Positions 7,336 to 16,540 of a stretch of 64,000 nucleotides of DNA are shown piece by piece. The stretch's first letter is position 1. Every line of letters starts with the position of its first letter. The notes below the pieces were generated by a model. It had not been told where the DNA came from. It made no database searches and saw nothing but the letters and a program-made list of their open reading frames with translations. Source of the DNA: Gracilimonas sp046602855 (GTDB lineage: Bacteria; Bacteroidota; Rhodothermia; Balneolales; Balneolaceae); assembly GCF_046602855.1 (NCBI RefSeq), contig NZ_JBKINJ010000002.1, forward strand, positions 248,001 through 312,000, written 5' to 3'. The translations under genes were made by a program, and so were the position numbers.

Positions 7336-9853
7336 AAGTAACTTAAATACATCTACAAGAACCCCGGGACTCGATTCTAACCGCAAGAAAGAGATCGTCG
7401 GCATTATTGTTATGTCGATCGCTGTTCTACTCGGGTTAAGTATCGTTTCCTACAATTCGGCAGACTATCAGTATGCCCGAAGTATTTCGTTCATCGATCT
7501 GTTCAATCCGGATGCTAATTCCCGACTGGTCAAGAACTGGCTGGGGCCTGTAGGAGCGTATATCTCCCACTACCTCGTTCACAGTTTATTCGGTTACACC
7601 AGCATCATTCTGGCGCTGATCACTGGTTATCATGGGTGGAATACTTTTCGTCGCCGGGATTTCAAAGATCTTGGCTGGCTCACGGTTCTGAGCATCTGGA
7701 GTATGGTCCTGCTATCAACTTTTATCGGATGGCTCACCACCAACGCCGATTTCCCGGATGATTCCATCTGGAGCGGTACTGCCGGTATTGCCATTGCACA
7801 GGTTTTGTATAATATCACAAGTATCGGTTCCATCATTATTCTATCGGTATTGGTCCTCATAACATTACTGATGTTCGTGGATCGCGACCTTCAAAAAACC
7901 ATCGATAACGTGAAACTCTGGATCGAAAATATTCGGGAAAAGATGGAAGAGCGACGTGCAGCCCGACAGCTTCGCAAAGAAGAAAAAGCCAGGGAACGGG
8001 AAGAACGCCTTGCTGAAAAACGTGCAGCCAAAGAAGCCACAAAGGAGGAGGAAAAAGAAGAAGAGGAAGAACTGAAAAAGCAGCCCATTTCAGACACTGA
8101 TGATGAAAATGAACCTGTAAAACCGGCTCCTTCCATAGACGAACTCGTTGAAAAATCTGAAGAACTAGAACAAAAGAAACGAGAGAAAGAACAGAACGAG
8201 GTCAAAACACTCGATACACGTCAGCGCGCCTCACTGGAGAAAGAAGAGGAACTTGACAGTGATGAGGATGATATTGAAGTTTCTGTTTACGTAGGTAAGG
8301 GCGATGAACAGGCTGATGAGAAAGACCTTGATAAACTCAACAAGAAAAAAGCCAAGGAAGTACCGGTCATCAAGTACAAGTTCCCCAAAGTGGATCTTTT
8401 GGATTCCCCACCTGATGAGGGTAATGAAGTTGATCTCGAAGAGATCAAGGAAAACAAACGCATCATTCTTGACAAGCTAAAGCGCCATAAAATTGAGATC
8501 GTCGGCATCAATGCGATCGTTGGCCCAACGGTCACCCTGTATGAGCTGGAACCGGCCCCGGATGTTAAGATCTCCAAGATCGAGAGTTATTCTAATGACC
8601 TTAAGATGGCTACCGCCTCAAAAGGACTTCGTATGCTCTCACCTATTCCCGGTAAATCAGCCGTGGGTATTGAGGTTCCTAACAGCACGCGGGAAACAGT
8701 GTACATCAAGCAGGTACTGAATACTAAGAAATTTGTAGAAACCGATTTCACCTTACCGGTGGCTTTCGGTAAAACGATCGAAAATGAGGTATTCATGATC
8801 GATCTCACCAAGATGCCTCACTTGCTCATAGCCGGTGCCACGGGTTCAGGTAAGTCGGTCGGTATCAATACCATCATAACCTGTCTGCTTTATAAATGTC
8901 ACCCTGACGACCTGAAATTCGTCATGGTCGATCCCAAGAAGATCGAACTTTCACTTTATCGCAATATTCAGAATCACTTTTTGGCTATGCTGCCCGATTC
9001 TGATGAACCCATCATAACGGATACCACAAAAGCTCAGGAAACACTCGAAAGTCTTTGCAAAGAGATGGATGAACGCTACGACCTTCTCAAGATGGCGATG
9101 GTTCGCGACATCAAATCTTATAACGAAAAATACAAGACCGGCGAACTGGATGACGAACTTGGTCACCGCCACCTGCCATACATCGTGGTCATTATTGATG
9201 AGCTGGCTGACCTTATGATGACAGCCGGTAAACAAATTGAAGAACCCATTGCCCGACTGGCTCAGCTGGCACGTGCTATCGGAATCCACCTGGTTGTTGC
9301 CACACAGCGACCTTCAGTAAACGTGATCACCGGGACCATCAAAGCCAACTTTCCGGCTCGAATTGCCTATCAGGTAGCTTCCAAAGTGGATTCGCGGACT
9401 ATTCTGGATCAGGGTGGAGCAGATCAGCTTATTGGAATGGGAGATATGCTCTTTAACAATGGAACCGGCATGATCCGTATTCAAAATGCCTTTGTATCCA
9501 CGGAAGAAGTTGAGCGTATAAACAGCTTTATTGGTCAGCAGGCCGGATATAAACAACCATTTCACCTGCCCATAATTAAAGAAGATACTGTAGACATTCC
9601 TGATCCGTTAGATGACATAGACGAATACTTTGAAGCTGCGGCCAAACTGGTAGTATTACATCAGCAGGGATCGGTTTCATTGTTGCAGCGTAAACTCAAG
9701 ATCGGCTATAACCGCGCCGGCAGAATCATAGATCAATTATTCAATGCAGGCATTGTTGGACCATATCAGGGCAGTACAGCCCGTGACGTACTTGTACAAG
9801 ATGAAGATGAACTTCAGGAACTTCTGGATGAGCTCGATGAATATAACGGGTAA
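7328..9853 (+). CDS. ftsK: DNA translocase FtsK/SpoIIIE
   Basis: Septal DNA pump that clears chromosome ends and activates dimer resolution at division. 841 residues: four N-terminal membrane segments (about 22-185), a charged K/E-rich linker (about 195-340), then the motor. Walker A is GATGSGKSVGINT (about residue 502) and Walker B is VVIIDELADLMM (about residue 621). The C-terminal gamma winged-helix domain, which reads KOPS-type DNA signals, is present with KLVVLHQQGSVSLLQRKLKIGYNRAG. Length is normal. The start overlaps the end of comB by 8 nt. A lolA-like gene follows, an order also known from other bacteria. Firm call. Confidence 0.95.
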   Translation: MAKSNLNTSTRTPGLDSNRKKEIVGIIVMSIAVLLGLSIVSYNSADYQYARSISFIDLFNPDANSRLVKNWLGPVGAYISHYLVHSLFGYTSIILALITGYHGWNTFRRRDFKDLGWLTVLSIWSMVLLSTFIGWLTTNADFPDDSIWSGTAGIAIAQVLYNITSIGSIIILSVLVLITLLMFVDRDLQKTIDNVKLWIENIREKMEERRAARQLRKEEKAREREERLAEKRAAKEATKEEEKEEEEELKKQPISDTDDENEPVKPAPSIDELVEKSEELEQKKREKEQNEVKTLDTRQRASLEKEEELDSDEDDIEVSVYVGKGDEQADEKDLDKLNKKKAKEVPVIKYKFPKVDLLDSPPDEGNEVDLEEIKENKRIILDKLKRHKIEIVGINAIVGPTVTLYELEPAPDVKISKIESYSNDLKMATASKGLRMLSPIPGKSAVGIEVPNSTRETVYIKQVLNTKKFVETDFTLPVAFGKTIENEVFMIDLTKMPHLLIAGATGSGKSVGINTIITCLLYKCHPDDLKFVMVDPKKIELSLYRNIQNHFLAMLPDSDEPIITDTTKAQETLESLCKEMDERYDLLKMAMVRDIKSYNEKYKTGELDDELGHRHLPYIVVIIDELADLMMTAGKQIEEPIARLAQLARAIGIHLVVATQRPSVNVITGTIKANFPARIAYQVASKVDSRTILDQGGADQLIGMGDMLFNNGTGMIRIQNAFVSTEEVERINSFIGQQAGYKQPFHLPIIKEDTVDIPDPLDDIDEYFEAAAKLVVLHQQGSVSLLQRKLKIGYNRAGRIIDQLFNAGIVGPYQGSTARDVLVQDEDELQELLDELDEYNG

Positions 9854-9896
9854 GCGGAGACAGTTGGCAGTGAGCAGTAAACAGTTAGCAGTGCCC
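9854..9896. repeat. Short CAGTTAGCAGTG-type simple repeat
   Basis: Directly after the ftsK stop lie near-repeats of CAGTTGGCAGTGAGCAGT and AACAGTTAGCAGTG. The same word pattern recurs, mostly inverted, at 34175-34219 and 38218-38262. Confidence 0.7.
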
Positions 9897-9938
9897 ATGA
9901 ATTATCTATCATGCCTCGTTCCCAACCTCCGATTTGAA

Positions 9939-10577
9939 ATGCATAAAGGTATCTCCGGTTCTAAAAGGGCTGGAAAGATAGTGACACTGGTTATTGTTTT
10001 AATCCTTATATCAGGTTCTAACCTGTTTGCCCAAACTCCTAACTTTGACCTGCTCAAGGAGCGGTTTGAGTCAGGTGAAGTATTCGCAGCGGATTTCGAC
10101 CACACCTACACTGACTCCTATACCGGTGAATCCACTTCCAGTGAGGGAAAGATATGGATCGATCAGATACGTTATAAGCTTGTGGCGGACGGTCAGACCA
10201 TCGTAGTTGATGGAGAGACTTCCCGTGTTTACGATGAAGACAGAAACAGGGTCATCATTGATAATTACTATGCAGAGGAAGATGATTTTGCCCCATCCCG
10301 TATGCTCAGTGGCATTGATTCCACCTACACCGTTTCTGAACGCAAACAGGGATCCCGTACACTTGTAACCCTTAATTCTACCGATGATTTTTCCGTCTTT
10401 ACCGAAGTGGAGATACTATTGAATGCTGACCTGCGGCCTCTTCGGATCATCGCGATCGATATATCTGACAATGAGATCGTTACCAACTTCAGCAACGGTC
10501 GCTTTTATGCTCCCGAATCCAATCTCTTTCAGCTCGAATATCCTGAAGATGCGGAAGTTGTGGACATGAGATATTGA
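9939..10577 (+). CDS. lolA: LolA-like outer-membrane lipoprotein carrier protein
   Basis: I chose the ATG at 9939 because the product (212 residues) then begins with a standard signal peptide: MHKGISGSKRAGK, a hydrophobic stretch VTLVIVLILISG, and a cleavage site after NLFAQ. An earlier in-frame ATG at 9897 would extend into repeat DNA. The mature part shows the LolA fold pattern: alternating strands, GKIWI.QIRYKLVADGQTIVVDGETSRVYDEDRN near residue 70, and a C-terminal FQLEYPEDAEVVDMRY. LolA family proteins ferry lipoproteins through the periplasm. Position after ftsK supports the call. Sequence similarity to classical LolA is weak, so function is a family-level inference. Confidence 0.75.
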   Translation: MHKGISGSKRAGKIVTLVIVLILISGSNLFAQTPNFDLLKERFESGEVFAADFDHTYTDSYTGESTSSEGKIWIDQIRYKLVADGQTIVVDGETSRVYDEDRNRVIIDNYYAEEDDFAPSRMLSGIDSTYTVSERKQGSRTLVTLNSTDDFSVFTEVEILLNADLRPLRIIAIDISDNEIVTNFSNGRFYAPESNLFQLEYPEDAEVVDMRY

Positions 10578-10580
10578 TAT

Positions 10581-10649
10581 GGTTATTCGTTATTCGTCGA
10601 AATTTTAACCGCTATGCTTCCATTAAGCTATAAATATTAACGAATAACC
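10581..10649. repeat. 12-bp inverted repeat framing the lolA-ybhN gap
   Basis: GGTTATTCGTTA (10581-10592) and TAACGAATAACC (10638-10649) are exact reverse complements. The second arm ends one base before the ATG of the next gene, so in mRNA the hairpin would take up the ribosome-binding region. Confidence 0.7.
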
Positions 10650-10650
10650 A

Positions 10651-11691
10651 ATGAACGGCAAAAAACTCTTAAAAATTCTTGGCAGCATATTACTGGGAAT
10701 CCTCTTTCTCTGGCTGGCTTTTCGGGAAGTTGAATTTTCAGATGTTTTGGAATCAGCCCGTGGAATGCGTCTTTGGTGGATCACACCTTTTACCATAGCC
10801 ACCCTTTTTGCCCACTACGTCAGAGCATTGCGGTGGAAAATGCTTTTTACCAACAGAGAAAGAACACCCTCCAAGCTCACCCTCTACACCGGCGTGATGT
10901 TCGGCTATCTCGTTAACATACCCCTGCCGCGTGTTGGGGAAGTAGCCCGACCGGTTTACGTTGCCCAGCAGGTGGGTGAAAGCAACAGTAAGATCATAGG
11001 CACCATCGTACTTGAAAGGGTGGTCGATCTTCTGGGAATGCTGCTACTGATGCTGTTTGTAGTTGTCTTTTTGATCGCTGATCCTCAGGTCCTGTCACGA
11101 TTATTCGGAATAGATATCACCGATCCGGCCACCCAAATAGAACTGACATTTACTCTCTTGAAATACGGGGGCATCGCTTTACTTGGGCTTGGAGTTATTT
11201 ACTGGCTTTTCAAGCTCGCCGGCGAGAAAACGGAAGGCAAGATCTTTGAGATCGTGGTCAGAATTCAAAAGGTCATTAAGACCTTTGTTGATGGTTTGCT
11301 TGCTGTTCGCGAACTGAGAAACTGGCCTCTCTTCATCTTCTATTCAGCATTGATCTGGGCTCTGTACATTTTCATGACCTATGCAGGATTCTGGATGTTT
11401 GATATGCAGGCTGAATTTGGACTGGGCATCACAGAGGCGATCGTACTGACGGTAGTGAGTGCTGTAGGGCTCTCCATCCCAACACCGGGAGGCATCGGTT
11501 CCTATCACCTTTTTATCACCAAAAGTCTTTTCATTTTTTATGCCGTTCCTGAGGCTACCGGACTTGCCTATGCTACCATAGCGCATGCTGCAACTCTGGT
11601 TATTATCTTTATATCTTCTCCCACGCTATTAGCTATTGATAAGTTTTTTGGCATGAAGAGAGAAAGGCATGGAATATCGAATGTTGAATAA
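10651..11691 (+). CDS. Lysylphosphatidylglycerol synthase TM region / UPF0104 family membrane protein
   Basis: 346 residues with about eight hydrophobic segments. It has the family features: an early WLAFREVEFSD segment, HYVRALRWKMLF near residue 56, GYLVNIPLPRVGEVARPVY near residue 86, and SIPTPGGIGSYHLF near residue 274. This YbhN/AglD-type membrane domain is found alone or fused to MprF. In stand-alone form the substrate is unknown; transport or flipping of lipid-linked material has been proposed for relatives. Same strand as the gcvT-lolA run, 73 nt after lolA, with a hairpin in the gap that covers the expected ribosome-binding site. Confidence 0.8.
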   Translation: MNGKKLLKILGSILLGILFLWLAFREVEFSDVLESARGMRLWWITPFTIATLFAHYVRALRWKMLFTNRERTPSKLTLYTGVMFGYLVNIPLPRVGEVARPVYVAQQVGESNSKIIGTIVLERVVDLLGMLLLMLFVVVFLIADPQVLSRLFGIDITDPATQIELTFTLLKYGGIALLGLGVIYWLFKLAGEKTEGKIFEIVVRIQKVIKTFVDGLLAVRELRNWPLFIFYSALIWALYIFMTYAGFWMFDMQAEFGLGITEAIVLTVVSAVGLSIPTPGGIGSYHLFITKSLFIFYAVPEATGLAYATIAHAATLVIIFISSPTLLAIDKFFGMKRERHGISNVE

Positions 11692-12156
11692 TGAATATTC
11701 AATTTCGAAGTTTTAGATCTTGCTCCTGACGCTCTGTGTTGGAGCGAGAATTTTTTTGCACCGACCCCGACGGGATTGTACGTGACAGGAGATTTTTTCT
11801 AAGGCTGATGGGCAGGTTAATTGGTTTCGATGGCAACACTTTATACCAGAATAAGTATTTGGTCTATTTTGGCTGCATTTCCCAATTTTCGAAAAACGGT
11901 TTTAGCTTTCTCAGTCTTGGGGGCGAAAATTGTTTTCTCATTTCATCTCTGGCTTTACCAAGATGCTGCTCCTACGGACAGGACTTTGATCAGCTTTATC
12001 ATGTTACTATGTGTTTATCATATTGCTCTGTACTGAGGTTTAGCTTCCTATGCAAGATCTGAGGGTTGAATTATACATAGTACTCGCTACTGACGCTCTG
12101 CGTCGGAGCGGATACAGAAGCACCGGTCGGGGGATGGCAGAACAAATATCTGAAAA
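11692..12156. other. Non-coding gap with degenerate repeats
   Basis: The gap between the ybhN-like gene and the small membrane gene has no convincing gene; the short open frames have no recognisable domain or start signal. It holds two copies of a TGACGCTCTG(T/C)GT(T/C)GGAGCG hairpin at its two ends (about 11725-11745 and 12088-12111). A degraded copy of the 25-nt micro-insertion followed by TTTTTTCTAAGGC, a fragment of repeat family A, lies at about 11759-11805. Confidence 0.6.
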
Positions 12157-12501
12157 TTAGAACACGCTGCGGCCGAACCAGATGCACATGATGGTGGCGA
12201 GGGTCATAATGAACAGACTGGTCTTTCTTGGATAATCGGCTTCGCTTTTAATATAACCATAGAGGCCAAAGACAGCTGATACCAAGCTCATTCCAAATAA
12301 TGAAATTGTAACTAAAAATGGGTCGCGTACCGGTTCAGGAATGTAGCTCATCAACAGCTGTACCTGCTCGAAGTAGCTTAGCTCCTCACTTCCGGAGATC
12401 CATATCCAAAGTCCGAGATATAGAGCCGGCAGGATCATCAGTAACAAACTGATTCGTATCAGATTTTTGATAGTTGGGTCGATCTCTGTTTTCTTCATCA
12501 T
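12157..12501 (-). CDS. Small membrane protein, function unknown
   Basis: 114 residues with three hydrophobic segments (about 14-33, 57-79 and 93-112). No motif that I recognise. The ATG overlaps the stop of the penicillin-acylase gene in the ATGA arrangement (4 nt), so the two are translationally coupled, and this protein probably acts with or near that enzyme at the membrane. It ends just before a repeat-rich gap. Confidence 0.7.
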   Translation of the reverse strand: MMKKTEIDPTIKNLIRISLLLMILPALYLGLWIWISGSEELSYFEQVQLLMSYIPEPVRDPFLVTISLFGMSLVSAVFGLYGYIKSEADYPRKTSLFIMTLATIMCIWFGRSVF

Positions 12502-14909
12502 TCAGATGGATTCAATTTAATATGATATTTGTATTCGGCCGGATCATCGCGCAAAAAGTTCAACTCAAACAGCTGTCCGGTTCTCCAGGGATCTACCATA
12601 TCATCGTAGTTTGGTGAACCGGGATTACCTGACTGACCGCCCGGGTATACTCCCCAACCCTTAACTTCTGGTCCGAGTTCAACCACCATCCGCCAGGAAG
12701 GCCCATTTCCGCCTCGCGTTGCATTAACAGATTCGGCAGAGCCGCTACTGAAAAGGTCCTGCTGACCGAAGCCCGGAATTTGCGCCAGATGATCGATGTC
12801 ATTGTCGATATCATAACCCCATAACCAAGTTTCAGTATCCTCACCGTAGTAATCAATTAACCGATTGATTGTCTCTTTGAATGACTTTGTAGCTAACTCT
12901 TCTACCGTTTCCTGTTCAGGTGTATTTATATTATCCACAAAACGAAGTTCAGGGTCTTTTTTGATCATTTCAACTATGATATCTCGGGAAGGGAACCGCA
13001 GTTCGGCATCTGTCTCATTATACTCATCATTAAAAATGGCTTTGAAGAAATTGTTGCGCCATAACTGATAGACAGTGGGTTGGATCTCTTCCGCTTCCAT
13101 CATAAAGTCCCAGTCCGCCATTTCTTCAATTACTTCCAGTTCCAGATCTGATAATCCACTTGGATCGGTCCATTCAATCATCTGCGGAATGAAATTAGAA
13201 GCCGTATAGGCAAAATCATCCATCTGCAGTTCTTGCATATCCTGCGGGGTGATATCTTCCATTTCAGCCAATTGGTCATTAATGCGCCGGCCTCGCTCAT
13301 AGGGTGCAAAGTCATCATCCAGATAGTACGGATAATCAGGGCCTACCGATTCCTGATTAGCTGAGCTCACAAATCCCCGCTCCGGATTTTTGATATGTGG
13401 ATTTTGATCCGTTGGGATCCAACCTTGCCAATCATATGCGGGATCACTGCCATCACTCACTGTTCGCCCTTGAAACGCCCATTTCTTAGGTAGTTTACCG
13501 GAAATCCACATAGCTATATCTCCGGCCTTATCAGCAAATACAAAGTTCTGAGACGGCGCAACGTAATTCCCTACTGCCTCACGATAATCTTCATAATTCT
13601 GCATTTTATTGAAGCCGTAAAAGGTCTTCAGGTCATTGGAAGGCTCATGAGCGATCCAGCGCAGGGCATGATACACTGTTTCCCCTTCATTGGCTGTTTC
13701 AACTTCCATCACCGGTCCGTGGTGAGTATAGATAACTGTATCCATAACCGTTTCATCACCCCGAACCTTAACTTCTTCTATACGGTGTGAAGTTGATTTC
13801 CAATCACCATCATGGCGGTATTCCTGCATGGTCTCGTCTTTGAACTCCACCTCATACCAATCCATCACATCGGAGCCGACGTTGGTGGTTCCCCAAGCTG
13901 TTTGTTCATTAAACCCGATTATGATAGCAGGAGATCCCTGAAGCGTGACACCATAACTGTTATAACCCGGAGCCGTGAGCTGCATCTCATACCATATTGA
14001 TGGAAGCGTCAGGCTCAGGTGGGGATCATTCGCCAGGATCGGATAGCCCGATGCTGTTTTATCTCCACTTACTGCCCAGTTATTACTCCCAATACCTTCA
14101 GGCACCGGAAACGGGTCTATCACTTTTGATACGGCAGGCACAAAAAGTGAATCGGGTCTTTGGGGAACTTCAGCCACAAAATCCCACTCACGGCTTGTGG
14201 GGATGATCGGATCGTTTAATTCGGGCTTTTGAGTAAAATAGGTTTCCACAAAATCCTCTCCGAAATACTGAAGGGTATTGCTGGTGCGAACGTCGTTATT
14301 TCTACCGGCCAGTGTTCGGGTCATATTTTTAAGCAGGTATGCGGTCTTGATCGGCTCCCACGTTTCCGGTTCAATATCTAAAACCTTGTATTCGATCGGA
14401 TAGTCTTTTACTGACAGTTGATCGATGTAAGCATTCACTCCTTTGGCATACGCATGCACCACTTCCTTAACTTGTTGGTCAGCATCAATAGCCTCGATCG
14501 CTTTTTCAGCACCGTAAGTCATCCCAAGGCGACGTGTATTCAGGTCGCGGTCCAAAAGTTGTGGGCCAACGATCTCGGCAAGGCGACCGGCGGCATCATA
14601 GGTCTGCATCTCCATCTGAAACAAGCGATCACGAGCCACAATATATCCCTGAGCCATAAAAAGGTCATGTTCATTCCGGGCAAAGACGTGCGGCACGTTA
14701 CGATCATCAAAGTACACGGTCACTTCATCCTGAAGGCCCTGCAGGTCCAGTTCAAAAGATTCATATTCCGAAGTTTCCGCATTAGCCCAGAAACCCGCAT
14801 TCGGATCAAAAAACTTCCCCAACGGTGGAACAGCCCCAAATTTGATATTGAGGGAGATGATAAGGGCAAGGAGGATAATTCCGGAAATAGAGGCTTTTAT
14901 AAGGTTCAT
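12498..14909 (-). CDS. Penicillin acylase family protein (N-terminal nucleophile hydrolase)
   Basis: 803 residues with an N-terminal export/anchor segment (about 1-22). The alpha-chain part has FDDRNVPHVFARNEHDLFMAQGY near residue 68, typical of this family. GIGSNNWAVSGDKTASG near residue 272 holds the serine that becomes the N-terminal nucleophile after self-cleavage, and LANDPHLSLTLPSIWYE follows as expected. The family hydrolyses amide bonds of penicillins or acyl-homoserine lactones; the true substrate cannot be read here. Located in the periplasm or outer surface. It is followed by a coupled small membrane protein. Its leader consists of GTGCTTT-type simple repeats. Confidence 0.9.
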   Translation of the reverse strand: MNLIKASISGIILLALIISLNIKFGAVPPLGKFFDPNAGFWANAETSEYESFELDLQGLQDEVTVYFDDRNVPHVFARNEHDLFMAQGYIVARDRLFQMEMQTYDAAGRLAEIVGPQLLDRDLNTRRLGMTYGAEKAIEAIDADQQVKEVVHAYAKGVNAYIDQLSVKDYPIEYKVLDIEPETWEPIKTAYLLKNMTRTLAGRNNDVRTSNTLQYFGEDFVETYFTQKPELNDPIIPTSREWDFVAEVPQRPDSLFVPAVSKVIDPFPVPEGIGSNNWAVSGDKTASGYPILANDPHLSLTLPSIWYEMQLTAPGYNSYGVTLQGSPAIIIGFNEQTAWGTTNVGSDVMDWYEVEFKDETMQEYRHDGDWKSTSHRIEEVKVRGDETVMDTVIYTHHGPVMEVETANEGETVYHALRWIAHEPSNDLKTFYGFNKMQNYEDYREAVGNYVAPSQNFVFADKAGDIAMWISGKLPKKWAFQGRTVSDGSDPAYDWQGWIPTDQNPHIKNPERGFVSSANQESVGPDYPYYLDDDFAPYERGRRINDQLAEMEDITPQDMQELQMDDFAYTASNFIPQMIEWTDPSGLSDLELEVIEEMADWDFMMEAEEIQPTVYQLWRNNFFKAIFNDEYNETDAELRFPSRDIIVEMIKKDPELRFVDNINTPEQETVEELATKSFKETINRLIDYYGEDTETWLWGYDIDNDIDHLAQIPGFGQQDLFSSGSAESVNATRGGNGPSWRMVVELGPEVKGWGVYPGGQSGNPGSPNYDDMVDPWRTGQLFELNFLRDDPAEYKYHIKLNPSE

Positions 14910-14956
14910 TATGTGCTTTGTGCTTTGTACGTGGTGCTTTGTGCTTTGTGCTTAAT
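14908..14956. repeat. GTGCTTT simple repeat
   Basis: Five or so imperfect copies of TGTGCTTTG, one broken by TACGTGG. They lie directly upstream of the penicillin-acylase ATG. A related GCACAAAGTAC pattern recurs at 15397-15436 on the other side of the four-helix-bundle gene. Confidence 0.75.
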
Positions 14957-15023
14957 GGAAATAAATGAAAAAAAATTGTAAGGAATATATTTGAAATCGC
15001 TCTTAGGAAGAAAAGGAATAATT

Positions 15024-15395
15024 ATGGGAACTGTATATAGATTTGAAGAACTAGAATGTTGGCAAAGTGCCAGAGAACTTGTCGCTATGGTTTACAAGTA
15101 TACTCGTAGTGGAGAAATATCGAGGGATTATGGATTTAAAGACCAAATAAGGAGGGCCTCCGTGTCAGTTATGAATAACATATCAGAGGGATTTACTCGC
15201 TATGGAAGAAAAGAAATGATCCGTTTCTTTAATATTGCTCAAAGTTCAGCTTCTGAAGTTATGAGTATGACGTATGCAATGGATGATCTTAATTATCAAT
15301 CAACAGAAACGTGTGAATTGATTAGGGCCAAAGCATTTGAAGCCCGAAATAAGACATTGGCTTTTATGCGATATCAAATAGAAAAACCTTCTTAA
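15024..15395 (+). CDS. Four-helix bundle protein (23S rRNA IVS-encoded / S23 family)
   Basis: 123 residues from the ATG at 15024; the in-frame TTG 33 nt earlier is less likely. FEELECWQSARELVAMVYKYTR, the DQIRRASVSVMNNISEGF segment near residue 46 and FFNIAQSSASEVMS near residue 72 are the standard signature of the S23/IVSP four-helix family. These proteins occur in 23S rRNA intervening sequences and as stand-alone genes; the related bAvd proteins assist diversity-generating retroelements. No reverse transcriptase or rRNA gene is present here. The gene sits alone between two simple-repeat tracts, which suggests it moves as a small unit. Confidence 0.88.
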   Translation: MGTVYRFEELECWQSARELVAMVYKYTRSGEISRDYGFKDQIRRASVSVMNNISEGFTRYGRKEMIRFFNIAQSSASEVMSMTYAMDDLNYQSTETCELIRAKAFEARNKTLAFMRYQIEKPS

Positions 15396-15434
15396 CTGAG
15401 CACATCGCACAATTTTACACTAGCACAAAGTACA

Positions 15435-16331
15435 TTACCACAACAACATCTTCATGCAGAATACGGAGCCGCCGCTTTTCAGGAATTCGTAGGTACTGAA
15501 CTCGTGAACTTTAAAACCCAGTTTTTTCAGCTTTTGATTAACATCCACACAACCCTGCTGTATAAATACGTTCTTTCCATCAGGACAGGTGGCATTGCAG
15601 GCAAATAACTTTTCAGCTTCATACTTTGATGCTTCGATCACATTGGAAAAAACAGATCGAATCAGTTCAAGTCCCTCATCCGTGAATGCTTTTGGATAGA
15701 TAAGAGCCGTTTCAGTATTCAGGATGCAAAGGCAGGTATCAAGATGGTAGAATCGTTCATCAATGAGCTTTAGAGCAATGACCGGGGTATCAAAGGTCTC
15801 TGAGATCACGTCATACACTTCTTTGGAAGAGCGATATCCGTAACCACCCCAGATCAGTCGCTTTTTAAAATGCCATAGTGCATCACCCATACCTTCAAAA
15901 TCAGTAAATCTTGTTTCATCCAGGCGAACGATCTCATAGCTGCTATCTTCATACACCTGTTGAATAAACGGCACCTCTCCCTTGCGTTTGTCGGAGTTCA
16001 TTACGCTCATGATCACCTCTTTCTTACCCTCATCAGTAATGTTCGGTAAACTTTGATTTGCACAGAATACCATGTCAGGATAACCACGTACACCATCTTC
16101 CACGTGAACGTACAATCCGAGCTCCTCATAGGCAGAGCGAAGGTGTTCCCATTCATTCTGTGCGGCAAGTTTATCTACATCACCGATGTTACCTTCCATA
16201 TGCGGGTTGATCACATACTCCACCGAGAAATAGGTCGGTTTTACCAATAAAACCTTTCCGGGGGCAGGCATATCCTGCAGGTCTGATAATTTAAAATCCA
16301 GTTGTTCGGCCGATGTAATAACCTTACTCAT
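15435..16331 (-). CDS. Amidinotransferase / dimethylarginine dimethylaminohydrolase-like protein
   Basis: 298 residues from the ATG at 16331 (an upstream TTG would add 12 residues). The guanidine-modifying superfamily motifs are visible: MVFCANQSL early (about residue 91), FEGMGDALWHF near residue 145, the catalytic histidine in YHLDTCLC near residue 197, and the catalytic cysteine in SGGSVFC five residues before the conserved tail. Such enzymes hydrolyse arginine, methylarginines or related guanidines to citrulline-type products, or transfer the amidino group. Which reaction applies here is not readable. It is divergent from ddl, with a palindrome-rich 209-nt gap between them. Confidence 0.8.
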   Translation of the reverse strand: MSKVITSAEQLDFKLSDLQDMPAPGKVLLVKPTYFSVEYVINPHMEGNIGDVDKLAAQNEWEHLRSAYEELGLYVHVEDGVRGYPDMVFCANQSLPNITDEGKKEVIMSVMNSDKRKGEVPFIQQVYEDSSYEIVRLDETRFTDFEGMGDALWHFKKRLIWGGYGYRSSKEVYDVISETFDTPVIALKLIDERFYHLDTCLCILNTETALIYPKAFTDEGLELIRSVFSNVIEASKYEAEKLFACNATCPDGKNVFIQQGCVDVNQKLKKLGFKVHEFSTYEFLKSGGSVFCMKMLLW

Positions 16332-16416
16332 ATTACCATAACTTTTTGGGTTCGAAGAGGACGGCAAATATTGAAAATATCGAACTGCGGAACAAGTTCA
16401 AGTTTTCAGAAATAAC

Positions 16417-16475
16417 AGAATTCAGAACACAGTACTCTGAATTCAGAATATTCTGATCCCTGTGTTCTGAATTCT
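16417..16475. repeat. 16-bp inverted repeat in divergent gap
   Basis: AGAATTCAGAACACAG (16417-16432) is exactly complementary to CTGTGTTCTGAATTCT (16460-16475), and the loop itself contains CTGAATTCAG. TTTT follows the right arm. It lies between the divergent amidinohydrolase-like gene and ddl; it could be an operator, a cruciform or a mobile repeat. Confidence 0.75.
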
Positions 16476-16540
16476 TTTGCACTGCCATTAACAATTATCC
16501 CGAAACAATCCTATTTTCGCTGAAAACCTATACATAAATT

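Noticed and set aside
11736..12062. Two overlapping plus-strand frames of 108 and 71 codons
   Set aside because: They start in repeat remnants, have no ribosome site and no recognisable domain, and are rich in Cys, Ser and Phe as in chance frames.
15024..15395. Diversity-generating retroelement accessory gene (avd)
   Set aside because: No reverse transcriptase and no template/variable repeat pair was seen nearby, so the plain S23/IVS family is preferred.
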